A DNA stretch of 64,000 bases, taken from positions 58,444-122,443 of the forward strand of contig NZ_JAFEUV020000015.1 in the NCBI RefSeq assembly GCF_017355915.2. Direction: 5' to 3'. The translations under genes were made by a program, and so were the position numbers. The notes under the pieces were generated by a model. That model was not told the origin of the DNA. It saw only the letters and a list, made by a program, of their open reading frames with translations, and made no database searches. Source of the DNA: Telluribacter roseus (GTDB taxonomy: Bacteria > Bacteroidota > Bacteroidia > Cytophagales > Spirosomataceae). Of this stretch, positions 51,588 through 60,948 are shown in pieces. Each line of letters begins with the position of its first letter. The first letter of the stretch is position 1.

Positions 51588-54110
51588 TTATACTACGTTC
51601 ACCTTGATCATACTATCCTCGGGTTCTTTTTTCTCCTCGGGTAGTACAAACTTGATGGGGTTTGATACTTTCTCGGGCAGCAGCGCTACGGCCAGTACCT
51701 CGTCTACAGTATCTACGTAGTGGAATTTCAGGTCTTTGATATAATCAGGATGTACTTCCTCTACGTCTTTGCGGTTTTTGACGCACAGGATAATTTCCTT
51801 CACCCCGGCCCGGCGTGCCGCCAGGATCTTCTCTTTGATACCTCCTACCGGAAGTACCTTTCCACGCAGCGTGATCTCACCCGTCATGGCCACAAAAGGC
51901 TTCACGCGACGTTGGGTAAATATAGAGGCCACGGAGGTCAGCATGGTAATACCCGCCGAGGGACCATCCTTAGGTACAGCACCCGCCGGTACGTGTACGT
52001 GCAGGTCGTAGTTATTGAAGATGCGGTAATCTATATCAAAGTCTTCCGAGTGCGCTTTCAGGTACGAAAGAGCCGTGATAGCCGATTCCTTCATGACATC
52101 TCCCAGTTGCCCGGAAAGTGTCAGACTACCTTTGCCCCGGCTCAGGCTTGACTCGATGAAGAGAATCTCGCCTCCTACCGACGTCCAGGCCAGCCCCGTT
52201 ACTACACCGGCTATATCGTTGTCCTGGTACAAGTCTTTATCAAATATTTCGGCCCCCAGCAGTTTTTCTACATGCTCTTCTTTGATCACCTTAGGGTAGT
52301 CCTGCTCCATCGCAATCGCCTTGGCTATTTTACGGATCAGGGCGCCTACTTTCTGCTCGAGCATACGTACTCCCGACTCACGGGTGTAGCCTTCCACAAT
52401 GCGGAGCAGGGCTTTGTCTTCCACCTTTACGTCCGTCGACTTCAGGCCGTGCTCTTTGCGCTGCTTGGGTACCAGGTACTTTTTAGCGATCTGAAGCTTC
52501 TCCTCAATGGTATAGCCCGTCATCTCGATAATCTCCATCCGGTCGCGCAGGGCGGGATGAATGGTTTCGAGGGAGTTGGCCGTAGCCACAAAGAGTACCT
52601 TCGAAAGGTCGTATTCTACTTCCAGGTAGTTGTCCGTAAAGGACGAGTTCTGCTCGGGATCCAGTACTTCCAGCAGTGCCGAAGCCGGATCACCCCGGAA
52701 GTCAGAGCTTACTTTATCTATTTCGTCCAGAATAAAGACCGGATTGGATGAACCTACCTTCTTAATATTCTGGATGACTTTACCGGGCATAGCACCAATA
52801 TAGGTCTTGCGATGGCCGCGTATTTCGGCCTCATCGTGTACTCCACCCAGCGCCATACGGATGTACTCCCGGTTAAGCGCCTTAGCTATGGACTTACCCA
52901 GGGAAGTCTTACCTACACCCGGAGGCCCGTACAGACACAGGATAGGCGCCTTCATGTTATTCTTGAGCTTCAGTACCGCCAGGTACTCAATGATACGCTC
53001 TTTTACTTTTTCAAGGCCGAAATGGTCGGCATCGAGTATCTTCTGAGCCCGCACCAGATCAAAGTTGTCTTTGGTATATTGGTTCCAGGGCAGATCAACC
53101 ATCATCTCGAGGTAGTTGAGCGTAACCGGGTACTCCGGTGCCATGGGGTTGATGCGCTGCAGCTTGCTTAGTTCTTTCTCGAAATGCTGACGTATCGGGG
53201 CGGGCCAGGTTTTCTGGCTTCCCTTTATGCGCAGTTCATCCATATCGCGCTCCGGACTATCAATGCCCAGCTCGTCGTGCAGTACCTTGATCTGCTGACG
53301 CAGGAAGTAGTCACGCTGTTGCTGGTCAATGTCGGAGCTGGCCTTGGTCTGGATTTCCCGCTTCAGTTCGAGCATTTCAATCTCGCGCATCATGAACTGC
53401 AGCAGCAGATTAGCCTGCTTCTGTCCATTGGTCTCTTCCAGGAGCCGCTGCTTATCTACCACCTCCACGTTGAGGTTAGACGACAGAAAATGAATAAGGA
53501 AGATGGGACTTTCAATATTATCCAGCGCAATACGGGCTTCCTGGGGTATTTCCGGGTTTAGTCGCATGATGCGGTGAGCTCCATCGCGCAGCGACTGCAG
53601 CAGGGCCTTGGACTCCTTACGGTTAGCATTGGCAAATGAATCCTCAATGGCTTCAACCTTCGCCGTAATATAAGGCTCTTCGCGCAGGATGTCTTTGATA
53701 TGAAAGCGTTGCCGTCCCTGTACAATAATGGTCACATTACCATCCGGCAGGGTGATCATTTTGAGGATATGCGCTACGGTACCTACCTTATACAGGTCGT
53801 CCGCGGATGGATCTTCTTTAAGGGGCTTGGCCTGTGTAACCGCTCCCAGGATCCGGGAGTTTATCTCCGAATTGCGATAGATCTTCTTAACCAGCCGGAT
53901 GGCTTTCTGCCGTACGACGGTCACAGGAATGACCATCCCCGGAAATAGTACGGTCTGGCGGATTGGCAATATGGGGAGCTCCTCGGGGACATCAAACGGC
54001 TCATCAGAGCCTTCGGGCCCACCCAGTGGTACAATTTCAAGGCTATCTAGGTCGGCGTCAGACATCAATATCCGACTGTATAGATCAGAATTTTCAAACT
54101 TCATAGGCAT
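51588..54110 (-). CDS. lon: ATP-dependent protease La (Lon)
   Basis: 840 residues, a little longer than the E. coli enzyme because of N- and C-terminal extensions typical of Bacteroidota (acidic C-terminus [10 protein letters not shown]). The N-terminal substrate domain starts around [21 protein letters not shown]. The AAA+ module has Walker [14 protein letters not shown], Walker [10 protein letters not shown] and sensor-type [13 protein letters not shown]. The S16 peptidase domain has the catalytic Ser in KDGPSAGI and Lys in [10 protein letters not shown]. It degrades misfolded and regulatory proteins in the cytoplasm. The gene is monocistronic. Confidence 0.96.
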   Translation of the reverse strand: MPMKFENSDLYSRILMSDADLDSLEIVPLGGPEGSDEPFDVPEELPILPIRQTVLFPGMVIPVTVVRQKAIRLVKKIYRNSEINSRILGAVTQAKPLKEDPSADDLYKVGTVAHILKMITLPDGNVTIIVQGRQRFHIKDILREEPYITAKVEAIEDSFANANRKESKALLQSLRDGAHRIMRLNPEIPQEARIALDNIESPIFLIHFLSSNLNVEVVDKQRLLEETNGQKQANLLLQFMMREIEMLELKREIQTKASSDIDQQQRDYFLRQQIKVLHDELGIDSPERDMDELRIKGSQKTWPAPIRQHFEKELSKLQRINPMAPEYPVTLNYLEMMVDLPWNQYTKDNFDLVRAQKILDADHFGLEKVKERIIEYLAVLKLKNNMKAPILCLYGPPGVGKTSLGKSIAKALNREYIRMALGGVHDEAEIRGHRKTYIGAMPGKVIQNIKKVGSSNPVFILDEIDKVSSDFRGDPASALLEVLDPEQNSSFTDNYLEVEYDLSKVLFVATANSLETIHPALRDRMEIIEMTGYTIEEKLQIAKKYLVPKQRKEHGLKSTDVKVEDKALLRIVEGYTRESGVRMLEQKVGALIRKIAKAIAMEQDYPKVIKEEHVEKLLGAEIFDKDLYQDNDIAGVVTGLAWTSVGGEILFIESSLSRGKGSLTLSGQLGDVMKESAITALSYLKAHSEDFDIDYRIFNNYDLHVHVPAGAVPKDGPSAGITMLTSVASIFTQRRVKPFVAMTGEITLRGKVLPVGGIKEKILAARRAGVKEIILCVKNRKDVEEVHPDYIKDLKFHYVDTVDEVLAVALLPEKVSNPIKFVLPEEKKEPEDSMIKVNVV

Positions 54111-54249
54111 TCTGTCAGGCTGACAGAGATTCTTTTCCCAATTTACAATAAAATATAATTAATTAGCGGGGTATACTAACGATAAAATAGCCGTACCACC
54201 CATGCATTTGTCATGGCCCTGTCCTACTACTGACATGGCTCTACGCTGA

Positions 54250-54750
54250 CTACTGAAGCGGGTGCAACGACTGTCCTTTTTTGAATAAAATCGTTTTCTT
54301 ACCGGTGGGTAGCTTAAGGTTCAGCATATTCATCTGGTCACTGAACACATCCATCAGCAAATTGTTCTGCAGCATCCAGCCATCAATAGTACCCTGAGCC
54401 GGTACTTCCAAGTAGATCCAGGTAGCATCTGCTTCCTGCTCTTTCCCCACGTACTGAAAAGGACGCACCTGCTGTCTGGCATCCATAAGCACAAAACTCT
54501 TCCTTAGATACTTCTCTACAAAAGGGTCGTTCTGGTCGTTGTTGTTTACCACGAAGCGCCGGTTGTTGTTTTCTACAGATAAGGCTTTCTCCAGATCATC
54601 CGTAAATACCCGTATACTAATTTCCAGGGACTTCTGGGCTGGATTATACTGCATCTGCGTCACGCTCACGTGGTACTCGTGTACAGCTCTGGCTGCCACA
54701 AAGAGGGCCAGTATACCCAAAGCCAATAGTAGTGTTACTCTTTTCGTCAT
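54250..54750 (-). CDS. DUF6702 family exported protein
   Basis: 166 residues. An N-terminal hydrophobic segment (about 5-22, LLLALGILALFVAARA) serves as a signal peptide. The mature part begins VHEYHVSVTQMQYNPAQKSLEISIRVFTDDLEKAL, a characteristic Bacteroidota block, and continues with YLRKSFVLMDARQQVRPFQYVGKE. The fold is predicted mainly beta. Family members often occur next to M1 aminopeptidases; here it lies between rseP and lon. Function is unknown. Confidence 0.82.
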   Translation of the reverse strand: MTKRVTLLLALGILALFVAARAVHEYHVSVTQMQYNPAQKSLEISIRVFTDDLEKALSVENNNRRFVVNNNDQNDPFVEKYLRKSFVLMDARQQVRPFQYVGKEQEADATWIYLEVPAQGTIDGWMLQNNLLMDVFSDQMNMLNLKLPTGKKTILFKKGQSLHPLQ

Positions 54751-54780
54751 AGCCAGCTAGTTGCAGCCTGTCAGATACGT

Positions 54781-54824
54781 CTACGACAGCCCGCGCTCCC
54801 GGTAAGTGGCGTGGGCTGTCGTAG
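54781..54824 (-). terminator. terminator between rseP and the DUF6702 gene
   Basis: Arms 54781-54796 and 54809-54824 pair over 16 bp with one wobble (outer CTACGACAGCCC / GGGCTGTCGTAG). It lies just after the rseP stop on the minus strand. Confidence 0.7.
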
Positions 54825-54843
54825 GCACTCACATGTATTGCTT

Positions 54844-56160
54844 TTAAAAAACCGCCTTCCAGACGTCGTTGAAGATAGCGAAAGCCATCAGCCCCAGCAG
54901 GAGTACCATTCCTACCTTCTGGGCATTTTCGAGGAAGCGGTCCGAAGGCTTACGGCCTGATACCATCTCATAAAGGAGTATCACCGAATGGCCACCATCA
55001 AGCGCCGGTATGGGCAGCGCATTCATAAAGGCCAGTACCATTGACAGGAGTCCCGTCAGGAACCAGAAACGACCCCAATCCCATACTCCCCCGAACATAC
55101 GGGCGATACCGATCGGACCACTGATGGCTTTGGAAGCCGACACTTCACCACGGAAAATCTTTCCAAAGCCTTTGATATTATTATAAACGACTCCGAAGGC
55201 TTCTTTGGTACCTACTACCATAGCCTGACCAAGGGTATAGTCAACGGTAGTATAGTTGAGTAGGCTCTTGGCCTGGAAGCCCAGTGTACCTTCGGGAGTA
55301 ACTTTAGAAGTAAGCGTAACTTGCTGCCCGCCACGCTGTACCGTCAGGTTAGCGGTTTTGCCCTTCAGGGAGTCAAGTGCATACTGCAGCTGGTGGAAAA
55401 ACTGGATCGGCTTACCGTTGACCGCCACAATACGATCTTCGGCTTTGAGACCAGCCTCCTCAGCCGGGTACCCGGCCACTACCTCTCCCACCGCAAACGG
55501 CTCGGCCGGACGGATAAAGGTTCCACGGGCCTCGGGATCAGAGAGCTTCTCTATAAAATCATTGGGAATATCAACATCTACCAGACTACCGTTGCGCTGT
55601 ATGGTGTAGTAGCTACCGCTACCCAGAAATACATCCGAGCCTACCGCTTCGCTGAAATCCTTGAAATCTTTACCGTTAACCTTTACAATTTTATCACCTG
55701 TCTGAAGGCCGATTTCGCGGGCCAGTTCACCGGCTACAATACCGTAGCGGTTTACCTCCTCACGCGACAGGAACCGATCACCGGTACTGTAGGAAATAGC
55801 AATAAAGATGATAATACCTACGATGACATTGACAATAATACCTCCCAGCATCACGATCAGACGCTGCCAGGCTGGCTTGGCCCGGAACTCATACGGCTGC
55901 GGCTCCGCGTTCATCTGGTCGGTATCCAGCGATTCGTCGATCATACCGGATATTTTCACAAAACCTCCCAGCGGTACCGCCCCCAGGCCGTATTCCGTTT
56001 CCCCCCGCTGGATACTCCATATCTTGGGTGGAAAGCCGATAAAGTACTTTTCCACTTTCATCCCGAACATCTTGGCGGCTACCAGGTGCCCCAGTTCATG
56101 TAAGCCTACTAGTATGGACAAGCCCAGAATGAGCTGTCCGGCCATAATCAATACTTCCAT
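54844..56160 (-). CDS. rseP: site-2 zinc metalloprotease RseP
   Basis: 438 residues. HELGH at 21-25 supplies the zinc ligands and catalytic Glu in the first membrane helix. FFIGFPP-type (YFIGFPPKIW) and GAVPLGGFVKISGMIDES motifs follow. Two PDZ domains (about 130-215 and 220-300; GIVAGELAREIGLQTGDKI, GYPAEEAGLKAEDRIVAVNG) precede the C-terminal membrane helices with NALPIPALDGGH, where the Asp is the third zinc ligand. It performs intramembrane cleavage of regulators and signal-peptide remnants. Its usual neighbour dxr is absent. Confidence 0.94.
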   Translation of the reverse strand: MEVLIMAGQLILGLSILVGLHELGHLVAAKMFGMKVEKYFIGFPPKIWSIQRGETEYGLGAVPLGGFVKISGMIDESLDTDQMNAEPQPYEFRAKPAWQRLIVMLGGIIVNVIVGIIIFIAISYSTGDRFLSREEVNRYGIVAGELAREIGLQTGDKIVKVNGKDFKDFSEAVGSDVFLGSGSYYTIQRNGSLVDVDIPNDFIEKLSDPEARGTFIRPAEPFAVGEVVAGYPAEEAGLKAEDRIVAVNGKPIQFFHQLQYALDSLKGKTANLTVQRGGQQVTLTSKVTPEGTLGFQAKSLLNYTTVDYTLGQAMVVGTKEAFGVVYNNIKGFGKIFRGEVSASKAISGPIGIARMFGGVWDWGRFWFLTGLLSMVLAFMNALPIPALDGGHSVILLYEMVSGRKPSDRFLENAQKVGMVLLLGLMAFAIFNDVWKAVF

Positions 56161-56530
56161 TCAGTTTTTTATAAATAGTAAAATGCAGGTACCAGAGGGT
56201 AATAGCTCTTTTCAGATTACCGCCCGCTACCTCCGTTAGTTAGTAAGAGTTTACGTATTTTGAGCCTGTAATATATTGCAAGCAGGCTTCCCATCAAAGA
56301 ACGTAAATCCAATCGGTAAAGTTACGCAAAAGCCCTGATTTAGTCTGTAAAGGTTATCTATATTCTGCATCAGGAGTTTGTAAGTGGTACTCCTCTTTCT
56401 GGTCTACACGGCGTAAGAGCCCTACTACTACCTGCAAATCAAACAAAACAAAAAAGACCGGGAGCAACGTCCCCGGCCTTTTATCAATCTGACACCAATA
56501 TAAGATGTTATCTTAAAGCTTTATGTACTA
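56161..56530. other. 370-bp intergenic stretch without a recognisable gene
   Basis: Holds the promoter region of rseP (right side of that gene) and, at 56452-56482, the terminator of the beta-helix lipoprotein gene. No convincing open frame or RNA gene is seen in the rest. Confidence 0.5.
56452..56482 (-). terminator. terminator of the receptor/lipoprotein operon
   Basis: A hairpin with 5-bp CCGGG/CCCGG and 5-bp outer A/T-rich pairing around one mismatch (56452-56462 / 56472-56482). On the minus strand it is followed by TTTTGTTTTG. Confidence 0.65.
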
Positions 56531-57850
56531 TTAATAGTCTGTATTCTGAGGATCGAAGTTAGCCCAGCCCTGAGTCCAGTCAGTAGCTCCGAAAGCACCT
56601 ACGTAGGTAGTAGCTTCAAATCCGGCAGGAAGTGTTACACCATTGCCCATCAGAGGCGATCCAGCCTGAGGAATAGCGCTTGGACGAGCCGAGATAGAGT
56701 TGAAAGAAGAAGGCAGCAACAGTTCAGCTACGGTGGTATATACTTTATTCTTATTAGCAGCAGTGTCGAACATGGCAGTATCTACACCTTTCATAGGAGT
56801 AACTGCTCCTTGGATAGCCACCCCCTGGATGTTCATCTTACCAGTTTTGTAGTTATCAACTACTTTATCCTGCAGCTCGATACCGGTTGGGAATGCACCA
56901 GCAAATACGCTGTTGTAGATAGAGATCTCGCTGTTACGACGGATACGCATAGCTGAGCGGTACTTAGAGTCCAGGTCACCGGCAGCAATGGTAGAGGTAA
57001 CGTTGGCGAATTTAGCACTGGTCTTAGGAGTAGCATCAGAACCACCCGCATCGTTGTCTGACTCAAAGGTATTAGAGTCCCCAGCCTGGTCAGCTACCTT
57101 AGGATCACGCAGGATGTAGCCAAACTGTACGTTACCGCTGTATCCGTTGTCAGTATCAAAGTCATCATCCAGCGTACGGTATGAGATCAGGTGCTTGGCA
57201 TTAACAGTACCACCAAACCATTCGAATGCGTCGTCGCCACTGTACGAAACCTGTACAAAGTCAACAGTAGTACCAGTACCTACACCACCGAAAGTAAGAC
57301 CGTTGATCTCTTTGTCAGTTTCGAAAGCGATACCGGCAAACTCAATACGAACGTACTTAAGGCTACCTGAGTTATCAGCGGCGTTAGTACCACCATAGGT
57401 TGAGATATTCTCTCCCTCGATTACAGCCGGAGTTTTGTTAACCGGAGCATTACCCAGGATGATCACTCCTCCCCAGTCACCGGCAGCACGCTGGCCCTTA
57501 GGCTGGTTGGAAGTAAATACGATAGGCTTCTCAACAGTACCGTTGGCGATGATCTTGGCACCTGGCTGGATGATCAGAGAGCCTTTGGTAGCCTTGTCAC
57601 CTTTGATGATAGTACCTGGCTCGATGGTCAGGGTAGCGCCATTCTCTACATATACAAAACCATTCAGAACGTACTTGTTGTTGGCGGTCCAGGTAGTATT
57701 CTGGGTAATTTTACCGGTGACGGTATTGGTACCTCCTACCGGTGGCACTTCAATATCATCATCATCATCATCCGTATTATTACATGCGACGAATGCAGTC
57801 ATGAGCATTCCCACTAGCAACAGGTTAAACAGTTTTCCTAGGTTTTTCAT
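56531..57850 (-). CDS. surface lipoprotein with beta-helix-like repeats, partner of the TonB receptor
   Basis: 439 residues. The lipobox ends FVAC (Cys about 23) and is followed by NNTDDDDDD, an acidic run resembling the lipoprotein export signal that sends Bacteroidota lipoproteins to the cell surface. Repeats of the type LTIEPGTIIKGD, GSLIIQPGAKIIANGTVEKPIVFTS and GDWGGVIILGNAP indicate a beta-helix-like fold, reminiscent of the lipoprotein at 1397-2668. It lies 54 bases downstream of the receptor gene, so they are probably one operon, like other receptor/surface-lipoprotein pairs, though it is not SusD-like. Ligand unknown. Confidence 0.8.
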   Translation of the reverse strand: MKNLGKLFNLLLVGMLMTAFVACNNTDDDDDDIEVPPVGGTNTVTGKITQNTTWTANNKYVLNGFVYVENGATLTIEPGTIIKGDKATKGSLIIQPGAKIIANGTVEKPIVFTSNQPKGQRAAGDWGGVIILGNAPVNKTPAVIEGENISTYGGTNAADNSGSLKYVRIEFAGIAFETDKEINGLTFGGVGTGTTVDFVQVSYSGDDAFEWFGGTVNAKHLISYRTLDDDFDTDNGYSGNVQFGYILRDPKVADQAGDSNTFESDNDAGGSDATPKTSAKFANVTSTIAAGDLDSKYRSAMRIRRNSEISIYNSVFAGAFPTGIELQDKVVDNYKTGKMNIQGVAIQGAVTPMKGVDTAMFDTAANKNKVYTTVAELLLPSSFNSISARPSAIPQAGSPLMGNGVTLPAGFEATTYVGAFGATDWTQGWANFDPQNTDY

Positions 57851-57904
57851 GTGTTTTTGTTTTTAACAATCTGACTGATAAGTGTATAATTAGTTAGGGT
57901 ATTC

Positions 57905-60721
57905 TTAGAATTTGTAGCTCAGACCGATGGTCGAGTACGAGCCGCGACGGTAGGTCTGGTAAGGCTCGTCTATGTTCGTGATCTTCTGGTCGAGGTTGCT
58001 GTCCTGGATCAGGCGGAAAGGCTGGTTAAGCAGATCCTGGATACCCAGCTTCAGTTCGAGGCGCTGACCCAGTGATTTGATAACTGTCACATCAATTACG
58101 TTGCGGGCCATTTCGTACACAGTAGGCTGGATTTCCTTGTCACCCACCAGGAAGATACGGCGACCGATCACGTTGTAGAGCAGGTTGACCTGCCAGCCGC
58201 GATTCACATCGTTGTAGTAGATACCCGAGTTGATCAGGTAGGGCGACTGACCCTGTAGCTGGCGGTTATTCTCCTGTCCGGCAAAGCCCGTCAGTACATC
58301 ACTCTTAATTACTGAGGCATTCAGAAGCAGGGTCAGGTTGCTGACGAAGCCAGAGTTGGTAATGTCTTTGAGTGACTTGCGTACTTCCAGCTCGGCTCCG
58401 GTAGCGTACGCTTCCTCGGCGTTATCTACGTAGAACGATACTCCTGAACCAGCGTAGCGGATACGAGCTTCGATCGGATTCTTGAAGTGCTTATAGAAGG
58501 CAGCTACCGACACTACCTCACCCTCACGTGGGTACCACTCGTAGCGCAGGTCTACGTTCTGGATTGAAGGCGTCTTCAGGTTGGGGTTACCTACCCGCGA
58601 CACATCAAAAGCAAAGTCATAGTAGGTAAACGGCGCCAATTCACGGAACTCAGGACGGTTGACGGTCGAGCTGTATGCCAAACGTAGCAGGGTCTTTTCG
58701 GTGAAGTTATAGGCCATATTCACCGAAGGCAGCAGGCGGAAGATAGGGTTATCAACCTTGATGCGGGTACCTGATCCACGCTGACGGCTCTGGAGTTTCT
58801 GGTGGTTGTACTCGGCACGGGCGCCCAGCGATACGTTAAACTTAGAAGAGAAAGGTATATAAGCTCCTACGTAACCGGCAGTCAGCATATTCTGAGCGGT
58901 GTAGCGGTCGTCAAAGTTGGTACGCTCGCCGTAGTATAGTTTGTCAGTGGCGATGTTGCTCTGGTCAAACAGCTGCTCGGGCGACTGGTTCAGGATTTCC
59001 TGCGATACACCACCCGGGTTGATCAGGTTGAACCAGCGGGCCTGGAACGCGCGGTCTTTGTATTCAGCGTAAGCTCCGGCGCGCAGTTTGATCTGCATTT
59101 TCTCGTCTCCTTCGAAGCCGCTGCGGTTGATGCGGTGCTCTACGTCAGCTCTTCCTGATGAAGTGTACTCGTTAAGTGTAGAGTAGAAGCGGGCGGTACG
59201 GGCCAGACTGGCGTTGCTTCCAGGTACTACCTCTACGGTGAAGGGCTCATCCGAACCTATGTTGCGGCTTGATACGAAGCGACGGTAGTCGGGCTCCTCG
59301 CGGTGTGTGTACCCAAAGGCGCCGGTCCAGCGTACCGTAGTAAGGTCAGACAGGTCGTGGGTACCGCTCAACTGGCCAGAGTAAATGCTCTTGGACTCGT
59401 AACGGAAAGCGTAGTTCTGTACTTCGCGGCCGTTCTCCTGCGTGAATCCCTGACGGAAGGTAGTTTCCTTGTTGGCCAGCTGGTTGAACAGGTTGCGGAA
59501 TTCGATCTTGTGGTTAGGGTTCAGGATCAGGGCCCAGTTAGACATCACACCCAGGCGAACGTTCTCGGTGTACTGCTGGTCGTTGTAGTTTACCCATAGC
59601 AGCGACTCCTGCTTCTGCTGATCAAACGACAGGTAGCGGAACTGGCTCACTGGCATGGCCTGACGCGTGTTGGAGTAGCTGATGTTGTTGAAAGTAGTCA
59701 GCCTCTTATCTCCTACGAAGAACTTGGCGTTGTAGCCCAGTGAAGCCCGCAGGTCAGGTACGGCTGTGATATTCTTGGCAGTGAAGTAGTCAGGCAGGTT
59801 ACGGAAAGCAGCAATAGAGCGCTCAGAAGGTATGTTTTCGCTGGTCAATCTCCTGGTAGAAGGGAACGAAGAGGGGAGTTTACGGTCACCGGCTCCAAAG
59901 CCAGCCCAATCCAGTGAAGAGCCCTGGTGGGACAGTACATTCTGGAAGGTAGTACCGCTCCGGTAGCCCGAGGTCAGGCTGAGGCTCAGACCATTCTCGT
60001 CGGGAATAGTCTTGGTATATATCTTGATGACACCACCCGAAAACTCGCCGGGTAGCTCAGCAGAACCTGATTTGAAGATCAGCATCCGGTCGATGGCGGA
60101 ACTGGGGATCAGGTCAAAAGAGAAAGATTTTACGTCTACTTCGGTGGAAGGTGTGATGGCGTCGTTGAGCATTACGGTGTTGTAGCGCTCATTCAGTCCG
60201 CGGATGATGACGAAGCGGTCGTCCTGGATGGACACACCGGGTACGCGGCGGATAACCTGAGAAGCGTCACGGTCCTGTGACTTCTGGATCTGCTGGGCCG
60301 AGATACCTACGGCTATCTGTTCGGCCTGCTTGATCTCGGTAATTACTGACACATCTGTGAAAGTCTGACGCTGACCGGTGATCTTTACTTCTTCGAGGGT
60401 AGCAACGTCTTCTTCAACGGTAGTATTAATAAGTACTGTCTGGTTGGGATAAACCGTTACCGGAATTTCTTTTGTCTTGTACGACACGAAGCTTACCAAG
60501 ACAGTCTGGGCTCCGGTAGGTACGTTTTTGATTTCAAAGTTACCTTCGATGTCGCTGGAAGATCCCAGGGGAGGAGTAGTACCTTTAAGCAGGATGCTCG
60601 CGCCAATGATGGCTTCTTTGGTCTTGGCATCAACTATGGTACCTTTGATAGAGCCCGTTTGAGCAACGGCCAGGGCCGCTGTTAAAACACTGAAAATGAG
60701 AGTTAAGAAATGCTTTTTCAT
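57905..60721 (-). CDS. TonB-dependent receptor with carboxypeptidase-regulatory-like N-terminal domain
   Basis: About 938 residues from the Met at 60721, chosen because it starts a clean signal peptide (MKKHFLTLIFSVLTAALAVAQ); an in-frame ATG at 60757 adds 12 residues. An N-terminal CarboxypepD_reg-like domain (about 22-105, GSIKGTIVDAKTKEAIIGASI) precedes the plug (about 125-235, ASQVIRRVPGVSIQDDRFVIIRGLNERYNTVMLND) and a 22-strand-type barrel ending STIGLSYKF with terminal Phe. It imports or binds a substrate across the outer membrane with TonB energy. It lacks SusC features and is paired with a non-SusD lipoprotein, so the ligand may not be a glycan. Confidence 0.93.
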   Translation of the reverse strand: MKKHFLTLIFSVLTAALAVAQTGSIKGTIVDAKTKEAIIGASILLKGTTPPLGSSSDIEGNFEIKNVPTGAQTVLVSFVSYKTKEIPVTVYPNQTVLINTTVEEDVATLEEVKITGQRQTFTDVSVITEIKQAEQIAVGISAQQIQKSQDRDASQVIRRVPGVSIQDDRFVIIRGLNERYNTVMLNDAITPSTEVDVKSFSFDLIPSSAIDRMLIFKSGSAELPGEFSGGVIKIYTKTIPDENGLSLSLTSGYRSGTTFQNVLSHQGSSLDWAGFGAGDRKLPSSFPSTRRLTSENIPSERSIAAFRNLPDYFTAKNITAVPDLRASLGYNAKFFVGDKRLTTFNNISYSNTRQAMPVSQFRYLSFDQQKQESLLWVNYNDQQYTENVRLGVMSNWALILNPNHKIEFRNLFNQLANKETTFRQGFTQENGREVQNYAFRYESKSIYSGQLSGTHDLSDLTTVRWTGAFGYTHREEPDYRRFVSSRNIGSDEPFTVEVVPGSNASLARTARFYSTLNEYTSSGRADVEHRINRSGFEGDEKMQIKLRAGAYAEYKDRAFQARWFNLINPGGVSQEILNQSPEQLFDQSNIATDKLYYGERTNFDDRYTAQNMLTAGYVGAYIPFSSKFNVSLGARAEYNHQKLQSRQRGSGTRIKVDNPIFRLLPSVNMAYNFTEKTLLRLAYSSTVNRPEFRELAPFTYYDFAFDVSRVGNPNLKTPSIQNVDLRYEWYPREGEVVSVAAFYKHFKNPIEARIRYAGSGVSFYVDNAEEAYATGAELEVRKSLKDITNSGFVSNLTLLLNASVIKSDVLTGFAGQENNRQLQGQSPYLINSGIYYNDVNRGWQVNLLYNVIGRRIFLVGDKEIQPTVYEMARNVIDVTVIKSLGQRLELKLGIQDLLNQPFRLIQDSNLDQKITNIDEPYQTYRRGSYSTIGLSYKF

Positions 60722-60754
60722 ACTTGGTGTCAGTAAACTATATGTTACGTGCCA

Positions 60755-60762
60755 CAAAAGTA
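60755..60762 (-). promoter_or_regulatory. candidate -7 box of the TonB receptor gene
   Basis: The minus strand reads TACTTTTG, a full match to TAnnTTTG, 34 bases before the chosen ATG. No clear -33 TTTG is seen. Confidence 0.4.
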
Positions 60763-60819
60763 GAGGGGCAATATTACCTGAATGTTAAGCCAGTATTACG
60801 GCTCTATTATTTCGGTAAC

Positions 60820-60856
60820 ATCGCCTAAAATATTGTATTTCAATATTTTAGGCGAT
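60820..60856. promoter_or_regulatory. perfect 16-bp AT-rich inverted repeat upstream of the receptor
   Basis: ATCGCCTAAAATATTG (60820-60835) and its exact complement (60841-60856) flank TATTT. It lies about 58 bases upstream of the -7 box and beyond the carboxypeptidase terminator, so it is not needed for termination and could be an operator. Confidence 0.55.
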
Positions 60857-60892
60857 ACTTAAATTGTGCAAAAACAGATTTGAATAATAACA

Positions 60893-60927
60893 AAAGGAGC
60901 AGAAACATCAGCTGCTTCTGCTCCTTT
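60893..60927 (-). terminator. terminator of the M14 carboxypeptidase gene
   Basis: A perfect 12-bp stem (60893-60904 / 60916-60927; AAAGGAGCAGAA and complement) with an 11-nt loop; the minus strand continues TTTGTTATTATTC. Confidence 0.75.
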
Positions 60928-60948
60928 AAGTACATTATACTATTCCGT

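Noticed and set aside
57740..57780. Repeat of gat/atc triplets as a phase-variable microsatellite in the lipoprotein gene
   Set aside because: The tract encodes the Asp run in frame and its unit is three bases, so slippage would not switch the gene off.
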